This document shows, piece by piece, positions 1-10,940 of a DNA stretch of 64,000 nucleotides. The notes below the pieces were generated by a model, which was given only the letters and a program-made list of their open reading frames with translations, searched no databases and was not told the origin of the DNA. Origin of the DNA: Flectonema sp. DT1601 (taxonomy: Eukaryota > Euglenozoa > Diplonemea > Diplonemida > Diplonemidae); contig OZ025816.1 in assembly GCA_964019425.1 (NCBI GenBank), forward strand, positions 124,001 through 188,000, written 5' to 3'. The translations under genes and the position numbers were made by a program. How positions within the stretch are numbered: position 1 is the first letter of the stretch; each line of letters opens with the position of its first letter.

Positions 1-1190
1 GACACGAGGGTGTCAACTGAGAACGCCTGCACAACCTGTCCGTTCGTTTCAGTCAGGTACTTCGGAAGCTTTGTCAGCATCGCGTTCGTCCAAGCAGGCA
101 CACCAACAGAGACGTCGTTTCCGTCAAAGTCCACCGTGAATCCGTTCGGCTTGACAATCGAACCAGTCATAGGTGCGCTCGGTGGACACTGGTCGTGGAG
201 AACAACTGCCTGAGAGATGTATCCGTTAGGCATGCACGCCTCAGCAATGTCTCCCCACTCGCACATGTATCCCTCGATGTCGTGAATTAGAGGGTAGTCG
301 TTCCAAACTCCGTTACGGAGGAAGTGCGCGTAGTCCTCACCAGCGGTGTCGCAAATTCCAGGACAGCGATTTCTGAATTCGTTAGGCTCCGTTGACTTGA
401 AGTTGTTGTACATTCCCGGCTCAGCAATCAAACCAGCTCTGTTCGACCTCTGTCTTCCGAACAGTGTTCCAAGTCCACCGCAAATCGCCGAGTCGCAAGG
501 CTGAAAAGTTGGCTGCAACACCCCCAACGGGCACGCAGTTCTCTCGAACCCGTCCACAGAGAGGTCGTATGGAGGACATCCTTCCGGTCCCACCACCCAC
601 CTCCACTCACGTTCCACACCGGCATCCGAAGCCCCCATCCAACCTCTTCCGGTCAGCTTCGACTCCGCGATGTTCTGTTCATCCTGGCTCGTGATCGTCA
701 TCAGGTATCCCGGCAGTCCCAAGATGTCGTTGTCCCTGCTGGCACAAGAAATCTGTGCCTCCTGCCAGCTCCGTTCTCCTCTGAAGAAGTTGTAGAAGTG
801 GTGGTTCTTTCTCGAAAACAAACCGTGCCCGTAGTTCAGGACTAACACCCTGCTTCCCACCCCAGCAGGTGTGAACACCACCGATGACAAAGCTCTTGCG
901 TATTGCTCAATAGTCCGTTCACCTGAAAGCTGCATCTTATCTCCGCTGAAGTCCATCGTGATCCCGAGTCTTCGGCATCTATTGCAGTTCAGAACGTCAC
1001 CGGTGTGGAATCCTTCCTCGATGTGAACTGACGCCCCCTTGATCACCGTGTTGCAATCACAGTTTCCCGTGAAAGGAACGTCCGCGCATACTTGTCTGGG
1101 GAACGGTCTCAACGTCTCACCGACTGTGATCACCGCGTCCCCCAAGGCTGACGCAGCCATCAGTAGTATTCCGCTTACCGCAGTCTTCAT
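1..1190 (-). CDS. Secreted C-type lectin, array copy 1 (3' end outside window)
   Basis: Open from the ATG at 1190 to the window edge without a stop, so the C-terminal third is missing only because the window ends. It starts with a signal peptide (MKTAVSGILLMAASALGDA) and has the same architecture as the four complete copies: a Cys-rich, cadherin-like N-terminal segment, then a C-type lectin domain with the EPN and WND calcium/sugar motifs. Its first ~140 residues are the most diverged of the array (for example NCNRCRRLGIT against SCTKCSSLGIT elsewhere, and FFRGERSW against YFGGKLSW), while the rest is nearly identical to copies 2 and 3. The predicted splice acceptor upstream reads CGG where the other copies have CAG. 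A secreted or surface sugar-binding role is inferred from the family. Confidence 0.85.
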   Translation of the reverse strand, partial: MKTAVSGILLMAASALGDAVITVGETLRPFPRQVCADVPFTGNCDCNTVIKGASVHIEEGFHTGDVLNCNRCRRLGITMDFSGDKMQLSGERTIEQYARALSSVVFTPAGVGSRVLVLNYGHGLFSRKNHHFYNFFRGERSWQEAQISCASRDNDILGLPGYLMTITSQDEQNIAESKLTGRGWMGASDAGVEREWRWVVGPEGCPPYDLSVDGFERTACPLGVLQPTFQPCDSAICGGLGTLFGRQRSNRAGLIAEPGMYNNFKSTEPNEFRNRCPGICDTAGEDYAHFLRNGVWNDYPLIHDIEGYMCEWGDIAEACMPNGYISQAVVLHDQCPPSAPMTGSIVKPNGFTVDFDGNDVSVGVPAWTNAMLTKLPKYLTETNGQVVQAFSVDTLV

Positions 1191-2784
1191 TATTGTGATG
1201 TTTTTGTGTTGAAACCGAATGAAGAAGAAGATGTTTTACATTTCCAATCACGACTACCAACAACTCATTGAGGGAGGAAAATTACGAATTTCAGCAACCC
1301 GCAGTGTTGATACAGAGGAGGGGGTTCGCTCCGAAGATTAGTACTGCGAATGAAATAGGCAACGAGATATCAGTTAAATGCGTTGTACGGAAGAAAATTA
1401 AATTCCCTCGAAACACAACTTACACGGTACTCTTTCTGTCAAATGTGAGTGACTTTAAGATTAACAGGAACACGTCCGCAATGTTCACCAATTAATTGAT
1501 GTGAAGTTAAAAGATACCAAACAATTAAATAAAACCGTTTGATGATATTCTTAAAAAAGATTTATTACCCGACGGGTGGGAAATAGAAAGAATTAGGTGT
1601 GACAAAATGAGCAAGAAATAAATAAAAAGCTCATCATCTACGCAACAGAACAACATCTCGCGTGTAGACGATGACATACAACACAACTCACAAGTAAGGA
1701 AGTTGCACAAGCTAATCATTTTTTTTTATTTAAAATGCCCCATTTCATCTTTAGAAAAATAAAGAAAAACCCTCCTCCCGAGAAATTGGAAGAGGAAGTA
1801 AGTTAGAATATGAGTTTATTATAAAAAAGTGCACTAAATAAAATATAAAAAAGAATTAGATAGATAAGGAAGTTGTACTTCATTAACTAGTATTAGCAAA
1901 AATAATTAAAAAAGGAATTTTAATTTAATAAAGAAACAGACCAGGAAATCAAATTTTTCTTCCGACCAAACCCATTCAATGTCCAGCACTCTTCTTTATT
2001 AGTTGGTTGGTCGGTTAGGAGTTTTTGTTTAGTTAACCCGCAGCAAGGATCTCCTTGTCCAGAGGCTAACAGGTTGAAAAAAACATATAAAAGGGAAATG
2101 GGAGGGGGGAAGGTGAAAAAAAAAAAGAAATCTTTTTAATTCTATATACAGCATCTCTCTGTGTAATGCCGACCATTTGTTCGGAACCCTAACTCGTCCA
2201 AAAAGCATTGTAATTGTACTGCGTAGGTCTTAAAATTTTGATTACCTGACGGCCTAGACGGTATCGAGGCTGACTTCACGTATGATCAAAATAGGTGGTA
2301 CGGCAAGCCATTGAGGCTTATAATTATGTTTTTTTTCAATTTAAAGAAAAAAAAATAAGAGAAAAAAAAATGAGATGAAACCACGAGACGTTCATTCTGA
2401 AAGTTTCAGTTCGTTTTAAAAAAAAAGGGGGATCAACGTGCGGAAAACCTTGGACGTTAACGATACGACATCATGCAAGAGACGAGATCTCCCACCTCCA
2501 CCAGATACCCTACTGAGGGTAATTGTCCCTGTCTCCTGTTGATGCATTTCAAGGGACAATTGTTCCTTCAAAAAAGAGATTCTGTTCTTCTTCATTCAGA
2601 CAGGCTGGAAAGAAGAACACAACCGCTGAAACACAATTTTATTTTTTCATTCATTGTTTGTTAACTTACATGATCTTCAAAAGTATTACATCACTTCCAC
2701 TACAGGATACTCATGTTGACCCTTAAGTAAGTTAGGAGTTAGAATGAAAGGGAAAACATTTAATATCAAGAAACCACAACCACA
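1191..2784. other. Lectin spacer 1-2
   Basis: The conserved lectin leader occupies about 1191-1495. The rest is A/T-rich. About 2230-2570 holds a module that recurs at about 5590-5960, with a short fold-back (2521-2530 pairing with 2552-2561). The 3' flank of copy 2, conserved with copy 3, is at about 2635-2784. No gene is seen. Confidence 0.6.
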
Positions 2785-4431
2785 TCACATGGTTGGGTGA
2801 ACAGCACAAATAGTGCACGAGTTTCCGTTTCCATTTTGAGGACCCGCATTCCTCGGGCACCAGTCCTCCGCACAAACACCGTACTTCCAGCTGCATCCCG
2901 AGGTCGCATCACACTCAGTGGCATCGTTCGCACTCTGGCACGGCATGATCTGCGAAACTCCGAACACCACGAATTTCGAAAGGTCCGAGGTCAAGAAAGG
3001 AAGGTCGATCTCCTCACCCGAAGCGATTCTTCTTCTGAACGCAACCATCGAGTGCTCGAACCCGTCGTTGTTCTCAACGAACCTCGGTGCGCACGAACCC
3101 GCCTGCCATCCGTCCGACAACAACGAAGCAGGGAGACCTCCGTTCTCATTCTTGCAAGGTGGACACAGGTAGTGGGTCACGTAGATGTCACAAGGCTTGT
3201 CGTCACATGAGTACGGACACTTCATTCTAATCGCTGATCCAGACACGAGGGTGTCAACTGAGAACGCCTGCACAACCTGTCCGTTCGTTTCAGTCAGGTA
3301 CTTCGGAAGCTTTGTCAGCATCGCGTTCGTCCAAGCAGGCACACCAACAGAGACGTCGTTTCCATCAAAGTCCACCGTGAATCCGTTCGGCTTGATGATC
3401 GAACCAGTCATAGGTGCACTCGGTGGACACTGGTCGTGGAGAACAACTGCCTGAGAGATGTATCCGTTAGGCATGCACGCCTCAGCAATGTCTCCCCACT
3501 CGCACATGTATCCCTCGATGTCGTGAATTAGAGGGTAGTCGTTCCAAACTCCGTCACTGAGGAAGTGCGCGTAGTCCTCACCAGCGGTGTCGCAAATACC
3601 AGAACAAGTGCCTCTGAATTCGTTAGGCTCCGTTGACTTGAAGTTGTTGTACATTCCCGGCTCAGCAATCAAACCAGCTCTGTCCGACCTCTGTCTTCCG
3701 AACAGTGTTCCAAGTCCACCGCAAATCGCCGAGTCGCAAGGCTGAAAAGTTGGCTGCAACACCCCCATCGGGCACGCAGTTCTCTCGAACCCGTCCACAG
3801 AGAGGTCGTATGGAGGACATCCTTCCGGTCCCACCACCCACCTCCACTCACGCTCCACACCGGCATCCGAAGCCCCCATCCAACCCCTTCCGGTCAGCTT
3901 CGACTCCGCGATGTTCTGCTCTTCCTGGCTCGTGATCGTCATCAGGTATCCCGGCAGTCCCAAGATGTCGTTGTCCCTGTTGGAACAAGAAATCTGTGCC
4001 TCCTGCCAGCTCAGCTTTCCACCGAAGTAGTTGTAGAAGTGGTGGTTCTTTCTCGAAAACAAACCGTGCCCGTAATTCAGCACCATCAACCTGCTTCCCA
4101 CCCCAGCAGGTGTGAACACCACCGATGACAAAGCAGTTGCGTATTGCTCAAGAGTGTGTTTACCCGAAAGCTGCATCCTGTCCCCGCTGAAGTCGACGGT
4201 AATCCCGAGACTCGAGCACTTAGTGCAGCTCAGAACATCACCGCTGTGGAATCCTTCCTCGATGTGAACCGCAGCTCCCTTGATCACCGTGTTGCAATCA
4301 CAGCTTCCCGTGAAATGATCGTTCGCGCAATTCTGGTTCGGGAACGGCTTCAGCGTCTCACCGACTGTGATCACCGCGTCCCCCAAGGCTGACGCAGCCA
4401 TCAGTAGTATTCCGCTTACCGCAGTCTTCAT
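2785..4431 (-). CDS. Secreted C-type lectin, array copy 2 (548 aa)
   Basis: Complete single-exon gene. Residues 1-18 form a signal peptide. Residues ~30-125 are Cys-rich and contain a cadherin-like stretch (MQLSGKHTLEQYATAL). Residues ~130-315 are a C-type lectin domain: SWQEAQISC, WMGASDAG, E268-P269-N270 and W296-N297-D298. In characterised family members EPN plus WND marks calcium-dependent, mannose-type sugar binding. Residues ~390-450 are another Cys-rich region (CPYSCDDKPC, CPPCKNENGG), and residues ~495-535 resemble a PSI/plexin-type cysteine module (CQSANDATECDATSGCSW). No C-terminal membrane anchor or GPI signal is visible, so a secreted soluble lectin is the simplest reading. Codons favour C/G third positions strongly, unlike the other genes in the window. 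Confidence 0.9.
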   Translation of the reverse strand: MKTAVSGILLMAASALGDAVITVGETLKPFPNQNCANDHFTGSCDCNTVIKGAAVHIEEGFHSGDVLSCTKCSSLGITVDFSGDRMQLSGKHTLEQYATALSSVVFTPAGVGSRLMVLNYGHGLFSRKNHHFYNYFGGKLSWQEAQISCSNRDNDILGLPGYLMTITSQEEQNIAESKLTGRGWMGASDAGVEREWRWVVGPEGCPPYDLSVDGFERTACPMGVLQPTFQPCDSAICGGLGTLFGRQRSDRAGLIAEPGMYNNFKSTEPNEFRGTCSGICDTAGEDYAHFLSDGVWNDYPLIHDIEGYMCEWGDIAEACMPNGYISQAVVLHDQCPPSAPMTGSIIKPNGFTVDFDGNDVSVGVPAWTNAMLTKLPKYLTETNGQVVQAFSVDTLVSGSAIRMKCPYSCDDKPCDIYVTHYLCPPCKNENGGLPASLLSDGWQAGSCAPRFVENNDGFEHSMVAFRRRIASGEEIDLPFLTSDLSKFVVFGVSQIMPCQSANDATECDATSGCSWKYGVCAEDWCPRNAGPQNGNGNSCTICAVHPTM

Positions 4432-4476
4432 TATTGTGATGTTTTTGTGTTGAAACTGAATGAAGAAGAAGATTGT
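4432..4476 (-). promoter_or_regulatory. Lectin 5' leader with predicted splice acceptor (copy 2; same in copies 3-5)
   Basis: Read on the minus strand, a pyrimidine tract (ATCTTCTTCTTCATTCAG) ends in AG at 4456-4457, and 24 nt later the ATG follows. The same block lies at about 9156-9200, 12588-12632 and 16205-16246, and in copy 1 at about 1191-1235 with CGG in place of CAG. It could be a cis-intron acceptor in the 5' UTR or a trans-splicing acceptor; the sequence alone cannot decide. Confidence 0.45.
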
Positions 4477-5183
4477 TTTACATTTCCAATCACGACTACC
4501 AACAACTCATTGAGGGAGGAAAATTACGAGTTTCAGAAACCCGCAGTGTTGATGAAAAGGTTGCCAGGGAGGGTGTTCGCTCCGAAGATTAGTACTGCGG
4601 GATGCGAGGAATGAAATAGGCAACGAGATATCAGTAAAATGCGTTGTACGGAAGAAAATTAAATCCCCTCGAAACACAACTTACACGGTACTCTTTCTGT
4701 CAAATGTGAGTGACTTTAAGATTAACAGGAACACGTCCGCAATGTTCACTAAAAAGATACCAAACAAAGTTTTTAAATTTGTTCGATATGAACAAGTGTA
4801 GTTTTTCTTCGGACGTTTTCCTCTTAACGTAGAGGTGCTTTTAAATACTGTGATTACCCAATTGCAATATATGTAGTGAATGTATTTCGGGTAATGTAGC
4901 GTAGAATACGTAAAAGTTAAGAGATAATTTCCCTGTGAAGACTCAAATAAGGAAGTTGTAAAATGAAGTTAACGATAGATTGACTGAACAAAAAAAAAAA
5001 AAAAAAAAAAAAAGAAAATCAAATATATTAATTATTTTTTTTAAAGTGTGTTCCAAGCGAGGAAATCATCACACCAGTCTCCCCTCTTTGAAATGTTGAG
5101 AATGAAGAAGAAGAGAAAGGATCTGTTAGCTGGTATTCAGCCAGAGAGAGAGAGGACGGTGTGTATTACTAAAAATTTAGAAA

Positions 5184-5219
<36 letters not shown>

Positions 5220-6999
5220 GTTAGGAGGGATATTTATTGTTTTTGATTCTCTAAAAAATAGAAATTTAAAAAAGTAAAAATAAAATAAGAGATTCTCGAA
5301 CCTACTAATTTTAGGAGTAAATCGAATGATAAAATCAACTAGTTTGGTTGGTTGCAACAGAATCTCAAATTCTTAAGAAGATAAGAACTTATTTATTCTC
5401 GGCAAACCCGCAAACCCGCGGCAAGAATTTATATATTTTTCCTCTCGTCAAGAAGAGAGAAGAGATGCACAGACTGAAAGTAAAAAATTCAACAAAAAAG
5501 AATCTTTTTATTCTGTTCTCGTAAGAGAACTTCGTCAGCCAGAGGCTTTTTAGCCTTGTGCAGTTAAGTAAGAGAGCTATTTTGTCAGCCAGAGGATTTT
5601 AGCCTAGACGGTAACGAGGCTGACCGCACGTATGATCCAAATAGGCGGTACGGCAAGCCATGGAGGCTTATAATTATGTTTTTTTTTTTAATTAAAAAAA
5701 AAAAAAAAAAGAATAAGAGAAAAAAAAAAAGAGATGAACCCGAGACATTCTGAAAGTTTCCTTTCGTTTTAAAAAAAAAAAAGGGGATAGAGAATAGGTA
5801 GAGAAACCAACGTGCGGAAAACGTTGGACGTTAACGATACGACCAAGAGACGAGATCTCCCACCTCCACCAGATACCCTACTGAGGGTAATTGTCCCTGT
5901 CTCCTGTTGATGCATTTCAAGGGACAATTGTTCCTTCAAAAAAGAGATTCTGTTCTTCTTCATTCAGACAGGCTGTAAAGAAGAACACAATCTCTCCGCT
6001 GAAATCGTGGGGTGGATTAAAGTTTGTCGCACTCGGTTAAAAATAAAAAACAGTGAAAGGTTCGGATAAGTTTCTCTCAAAACCTGAACCTACACTTGGG
6101 AGGTTCTTGTGTGTGAACGAAACTAGAATCGCTCGAATTAGCTTCAAATAACTCCTGAAATTCTTTGTTGATTCCAATTAATTTGCTATTTGACAGGAAA
6201 ACAACCACACTGCTTTTCCTGTTGTCGTGCACAACCGGCACAAAATAACAATAAAGGATAATTGGCAAGTTACGCTGCCACAATTTTCTCTTTATTCGAA
6301 ATTGGTTTGGGAAATACGATAAAAAAGAAACGAGAAAAAATAAAAGTCCTAACAGACCTAGAGCACTACTATAAAATAAAATAAAAAATATATCACTTTC
6401 TTAAAAGAAACATACTGTCAGCTTTCCAGGGTAATTATCCCTGTCTCACTCACTCAAAAGAAGTTAACACGTTTGCTACACCCTCGTAATCGGCGAAGAG
6501 ACGATTTCTATTTGAAATGCTTCCTCAACACACGTGTTGTTGTTTTATGAGGTTGGCTGAACGTATGATCCAAAATAGGCAGTCAAGAAATAAGTCAACA
6601 AGCCATCCACAGACAAGGCAACAGGCATTCCACACACGAGGCTTATAATTAAATGGTTCTTTTTAAACCGAAAATAGGAAAGAAGAACAAACATGACATT
6701 CGTTTAGAAAAGCATCACCTAGCTTTAGAAACAGGGGGTTTCCTGCTGTGATTGTGAGTCAAGCAATGCGAGAACGTTTGCCGTTCCCAGTTACTCAAAT
6801 AAGAAACCACTCAACACAACAAGGATGTCAAGCATGCCAAGTGTACTTCAGGGTGTATTTTAATTTTGCAACCTTTCGTATCGTATTTCAAAAGTTCACA
6901 CAAAAACTATATCGAGTGGGAATGGGAATGAGGGAATCTCGCCACATCAATATGTCGTACGTTGCTTAAAAAATTATTAATATTTATCTATTTTTTTTG

Positions 7000-7365
7000 C
7001 CGTTTTTCTGCGCCAATTGACACACAAAACGAACACATAATTTCAATTACTAAGAAACGGTAGTGACTTAACCGATATCAAAGTGTTTAATCTCTTATTA
7101 TATCAAATAGAAGGCTAGCCTTACACGATAAGTAGAAGGAACAGGTACTGTTGGTCTAGACTCCAAATAGTTGTCTCGCTGAACATCAAAAGCAGAGAGC
7201 GATGTGAATGTGAGGAGTCCTCAGAGAGAACCAATCACACTCAAAAGTTCTTCCATCATCCAAAGACAACAACGGAGGGAATGAGTTTTCAGTAAAAGTC
7301 CCCCAGAGCGTACAACACGGCGGTCGTCACGAAGTGAATCTATAATCGAGCAAAACACAATTTTA
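7000..7365. repeat. Spacer block A, nearly identical at 14100-14465
   Basis: About 360 bp shared almost base for base between the spacers behind copies 3 and 5; a shorter piece (10590-10710) remains behind copy 4. It ends close to the lectin 3' flank, so it is probably part of the original duplicated unit. Confidence 0.75.
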
Positions 7366-7508
7366 TTTTTTCATTCATTGTTTGTTAACTTACATGATCT
7401 TCAAAAGTATTACATCACTTCCACTACAGGATACTCATGTTGACCCTTAAGTAAGTTAGGAGTTAGAATGAAAGGGAAAACATTTAATATCAAGAAACCA
7501 CAACCACA

Positions 7509-9155
7509 TCACATGGTTGGGTGAACAGCACAAATAGTGCACGAGTTTCCGTTTCCATTTTGAGGACCCGCATTCCTCGGGCACCAGTCCTCCGCACAAA
7601 CACCGTTCTTCCAGCTGCATCCCGAGGTCGCATCACACTCAGTGGCATCGTTCGCATTCTGGCACGGCATGATCTGCGAAACTCCGAACACCACGAATTT
7701 CGAAAGGTCCGAGGTCAAGAAAGGAAGGTCGATCTCTTCACCCGAAGCGATTCTTCTTCTGAACGCAACCATCGAGTGCTCGAACCCGTCGTTGTTCTCA
7801 ACGAACCTCGGTGCGCACGAACCCGCCTGCCATCCGTCCGACAACAACGAAGCAGGGAGACCTCCGTTCTCGTTCTTGCAAGGTGGACACAGGTAGTGGG
7901 TCACGTAGATGTCACAAGGCTTGTCGTCACATGAGAACGGACACTTCATTCTAATCGCTGATCCAGACACGAGGGTGTCAACTGAGAACGCCTGCACAAC
8001 CTGTCCGTTCGTTTCAGTCAGGTACTTCGGAAGCTTTGTCAGCATCGCGTTCGTCCAAGCAGGCATACCAACAGAGACGTCGCTTCCATCAAAGTCCACC
8101 GTGAATCCGTTCGGCTTGATGATCGAACCAGTCATAGGTGCACTCGGTGGACACTGGTCGTGGAGAACAACTGCTTGAGAGATGTATCTGTTAGGCATGC
8201 ACGCCTCAGCAATGTCTCCCCACTCGCACATGTATCCCTCGATGTCGTGAATTAGAGGGTAGTCGTTCCAAACTCCGTCACTGAGGAAGTGCGCGTAGTC
8301 CTCACCAGCGGTGTCGCAAATACCAGGACAAGGGCTTCTGAATTCGTTAGGCTCCGTTGACTTGAAGTTGTTGTACATTCCCGGCTCAGCAATCAAACCA
8401 GCTCTGTCCGACCTCTGTCTTCCGAACAGTGTTCCAAGTCCACCGCAAATCGCCGAGTCGCAAGGCTGAAAAGTTGGCTGCAACACCCCCAACGGGCACG
8501 CAGTTCTCTCGAACCCGTCCACAGAGAGGTCGTATGGAGGACATCCTTCCGGTCCCACCACCCACCTCCACTCACGTTCCACACCGGCATCCGAAGCCCC
8601 CATCCAACCTCTTCCGGTCAGCTTCGACTCCGCGATGTTCTGCTCTTCCTGACTAGTGATCGTCATCAGGTATCCCGGCAGTCCCAAGATGTCGTTGTCC
8701 CTGCTGGCACAAGAAATCTGTGCCTCCTGCCAGCTCAGCTTTCCACCGAAGTAGCTGTAGAAGTGATGGTTCTTTCTCGAAAACAAACCGTGCCCGTAAT
8801 TCAGCACCATCAACCTGCTTCCCACCCCAGCAGGTGTGAACACCACCGATGACAAAGCAGTTGCGTATTGCTCAAGAGTGCGTTCACCCGAAAGCTGCAT
8901 CTTGTCCCCGCTGAAGTCGACGGTAATCCCGAGACTCGAGCACTTAGTGCAGCTCAGAACATCACCGCTGTGGAATCCTTCCTCGATGTGAACCGCAGCT
9001 CCCTTAATCACCGTGTTGCAATCACAGCTTCCCGTGAAAGGAACGTCCGCACAATTCTGGTTCGGGAATGGCTTCAGCGTCTCACCGACTGTGATCACCG
9101 CGTCCCCCAAGGCTGACGCAGCCATCAGTAGTATTCCGCTTACCGCAGTCTTCAT
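7509..9155 (-). CDS. Secreted C-type lectin, array copy 3 (548 aa)
   Basis: Complete paralogue with the same length and domain order as copy 2: signal peptide, Cys-rich cadherin-like segment, C-type lectin domain with EPN and WND, Cys-rich region, PSI-like C-terminus. Differences from copy 2 are few and cluster at residues ~36-40 (ADVPF), in the segment after EPN (EFRSPCPGICD) and at isolated sites such as N for G in MPNRYISQ. The downstream flank (7360-7508) is nearly identical to the one behind copy 2 (2635-2784), so the duplicated unit includes the 3' untranslated region. Sugar ligand unknown; role inferred from the family. Confidence 0.9.
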   Translation of the reverse strand: MKTAVSGILLMAASALGDAVITVGETLKPFPNQNCADVPFTGSCDCNTVIKGAAVHIEEGFHSGDVLSCTKCSSLGITVDFSGDKMQLSGERTLEQYATALSSVVFTPAGVGSRLMVLNYGHGLFSRKNHHFYSYFGGKLSWQEAQISCASRDNDILGLPGYLMTITSQEEQNIAESKLTGRGWMGASDAGVEREWRWVVGPEGCPPYDLSVDGFERTACPLGVLQPTFQPCDSAICGGLGTLFGRQRSDRAGLIAEPGMYNNFKSTEPNEFRSPCPGICDTAGEDYAHFLSDGVWNDYPLIHDIEGYMCEWGDIAEACMPNRYISQAVVLHDQCPPSAPMTGSIIKPNGFTVDFDGSDVSVGMPAWTNAMLTKLPKYLTETNGQVVQAFSVDTLVSGSAIRMKCPFSCDDKPCDIYVTHYLCPPCKNENGGLPASLLSDGWQAGSCAPRFVENNDGFEHSMVAFRRRIASGEEIDLPFLTSDLSKFVVFGVSQIMPCQNANDATECDATSGCSWKNGVCAEDWCPRNAGPQNGNGNSCTICAVHPTM

Positions 9156-10940
9156 TATTGTGATGTTTTTGTGTTGAAACTGAATGAAGAAGAAGATTGT
9201 TTTACATTTCCAATCACGACTACCAACAACTCATTGAGGGAGGAAAATTACGAGTTTCAGAAACCCGCAGTGTTGATGAAAAGGTTGCCAGGGAGGGTGT
9301 TCGCTCCGAAGATTAGTACTGCGGGATGCGAGGAATGAAATAGGCAACGAGATATCAGTAAAATGCGTTGTACGGAAGAAAATTAAATTCCCTCGAAACA
9401 CAACTTACACGGTACTCTTTCTATCAAATGTGAGTGGCAGACCTTAGTAGAAAAATCATTAACAAAAAAATAGATTGAAAAAAAATTATTTTATCTTGAA
9501 AAAACAAAGATTCACTAAGTCGTTAATTTAGAAATCTCTCGTCCAACTACCCCTCTTTGAAGGGATGCAGAAAACCTGAGAATTTAAAAAAAAAAAAAAT
9601 AGTTGCAATTAATTTGCTGACTATAGTGATTAAAACAAACAATTGATTCGTATGTGAGATAGTTAGGTTTGAAATCCAACGTTGCCGTGTATTTTGAATA
9701 CTTATTAGGATAACAACACAACAAGAGAAGACGTAGTTCGGTTGATTGTTAATCAAGATTCAACCGCAGAGATGTATTTTAAGTAAAGCCGGTAGTAGTA
9801 AGCTGCAAGTTAATTTGTTTCAGACAATCAAGTCAAAAATTCGTAGGGATAAAAAAAATAAGGAGGACAATATAGCCTAATCAAGAAGTTAATATTTTTA
9901 CTTCCCTTTGCGAGGTTTGCAGAAAACAATAAACCAGAAGTTTATTATTTTACGTAGTCTTCAAAATAAAAAAGAATTTAAAAAAAAAAAAAAAGGAACA
10001 CGAGACTCTCGAACTCATCAGTTTCTTCACCAGCAAATAGAACGATAAAATCAACCAGTTAGGATTGTTATAACAAACACTGAAATATTTTTAAAAAACA
10101 AAAAACAAAAAAACCCACTTCTCGAAATTAAGTATTTGTAGTTATCCTCCAGTCAAGAAACGAGAGGAGAAGAACAAACTTTAATTATAAAAAACACATT
10201 CAACCAGAAGCTTTTAGCCCAGGCGATAAACACAATAGTTGTTACATGAAGTTGGCCATACGAATGTCCTACACGAGCAGTTAGAAAAAGTGGGGGAGAA
10301 TTCAACGTGTGAAAAAATATTAATTAGCTGGCTGAATGCCAGAACATTATCGTTCCCAGTTACTCAAATAAGAAACCACTCAAACACAAAAAGGATATCA
10401 AGCATGACACAAGTGTACTTCAGGGTTATAATTATTTTGTAACTTCTCGTATCGTATTTCAAAAGTTCACACAAAAACAATATTGAGTGGGAATGGGAAT
10501 GAGGGAATCTCGCCACATCAATATGTTTCACGTTGTAAATATTTTTATTTATTTTTTTTTATCTTTTGCCGTTTTTTTCGTTCGGGAGTGACTTAACCGA
10601 TATCAAAGTGTTTAATCTCTTATTATATCAAATAGAAGGCTAGCCTTACACGATAAGTAGAAGGAACAGGTACTGTTGGTCTAGACTCCAAATAGTTGTC
10701 TCGCTGAACATCTAAATGAAAGAATTGAGTACTCAGTTATTGTTCCCAGAGAATACAACACCGAGGTCGTCACTTCACAAATTATCAATCAAATAAAACA
10801 CAACATAATTTATCTTGTTATTGTTTATTATTGATCTTCAAAAGTATTACATCACTTCCACTACAGGATAATTATGTTGTTTGCAAGGTACGGGTTAGAA
10901 TGAAAGGGAAAACATTTAATATCAAGAAACCACAACCACA
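9156..10940. other. Lectin spacer 3-4
   Basis: The leader block lies at about 9156-9435. A segment at about 9650-9780 recurs at about 13395-13525. Blocks shared with the neighbouring spacers are at about 10345-10530 and 10590-10710. No gene is seen. Confidence 0.55.

Larger units (their letters stand above)
4432..7508. other. Lectin spacer 2-3 (longest)
   Basis: The leader block lies at about 4432-4750. Long A runs occur at about 4990-5013 and 5185-5216. The module shared with the previous spacer is at about 5590-5985, and a weakly similar version is near 6420-6660. Blocks shared with later spacers are at about 6839-6960 and 7000-7365. No convincing coding region is seen. Confidence 0.6.
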
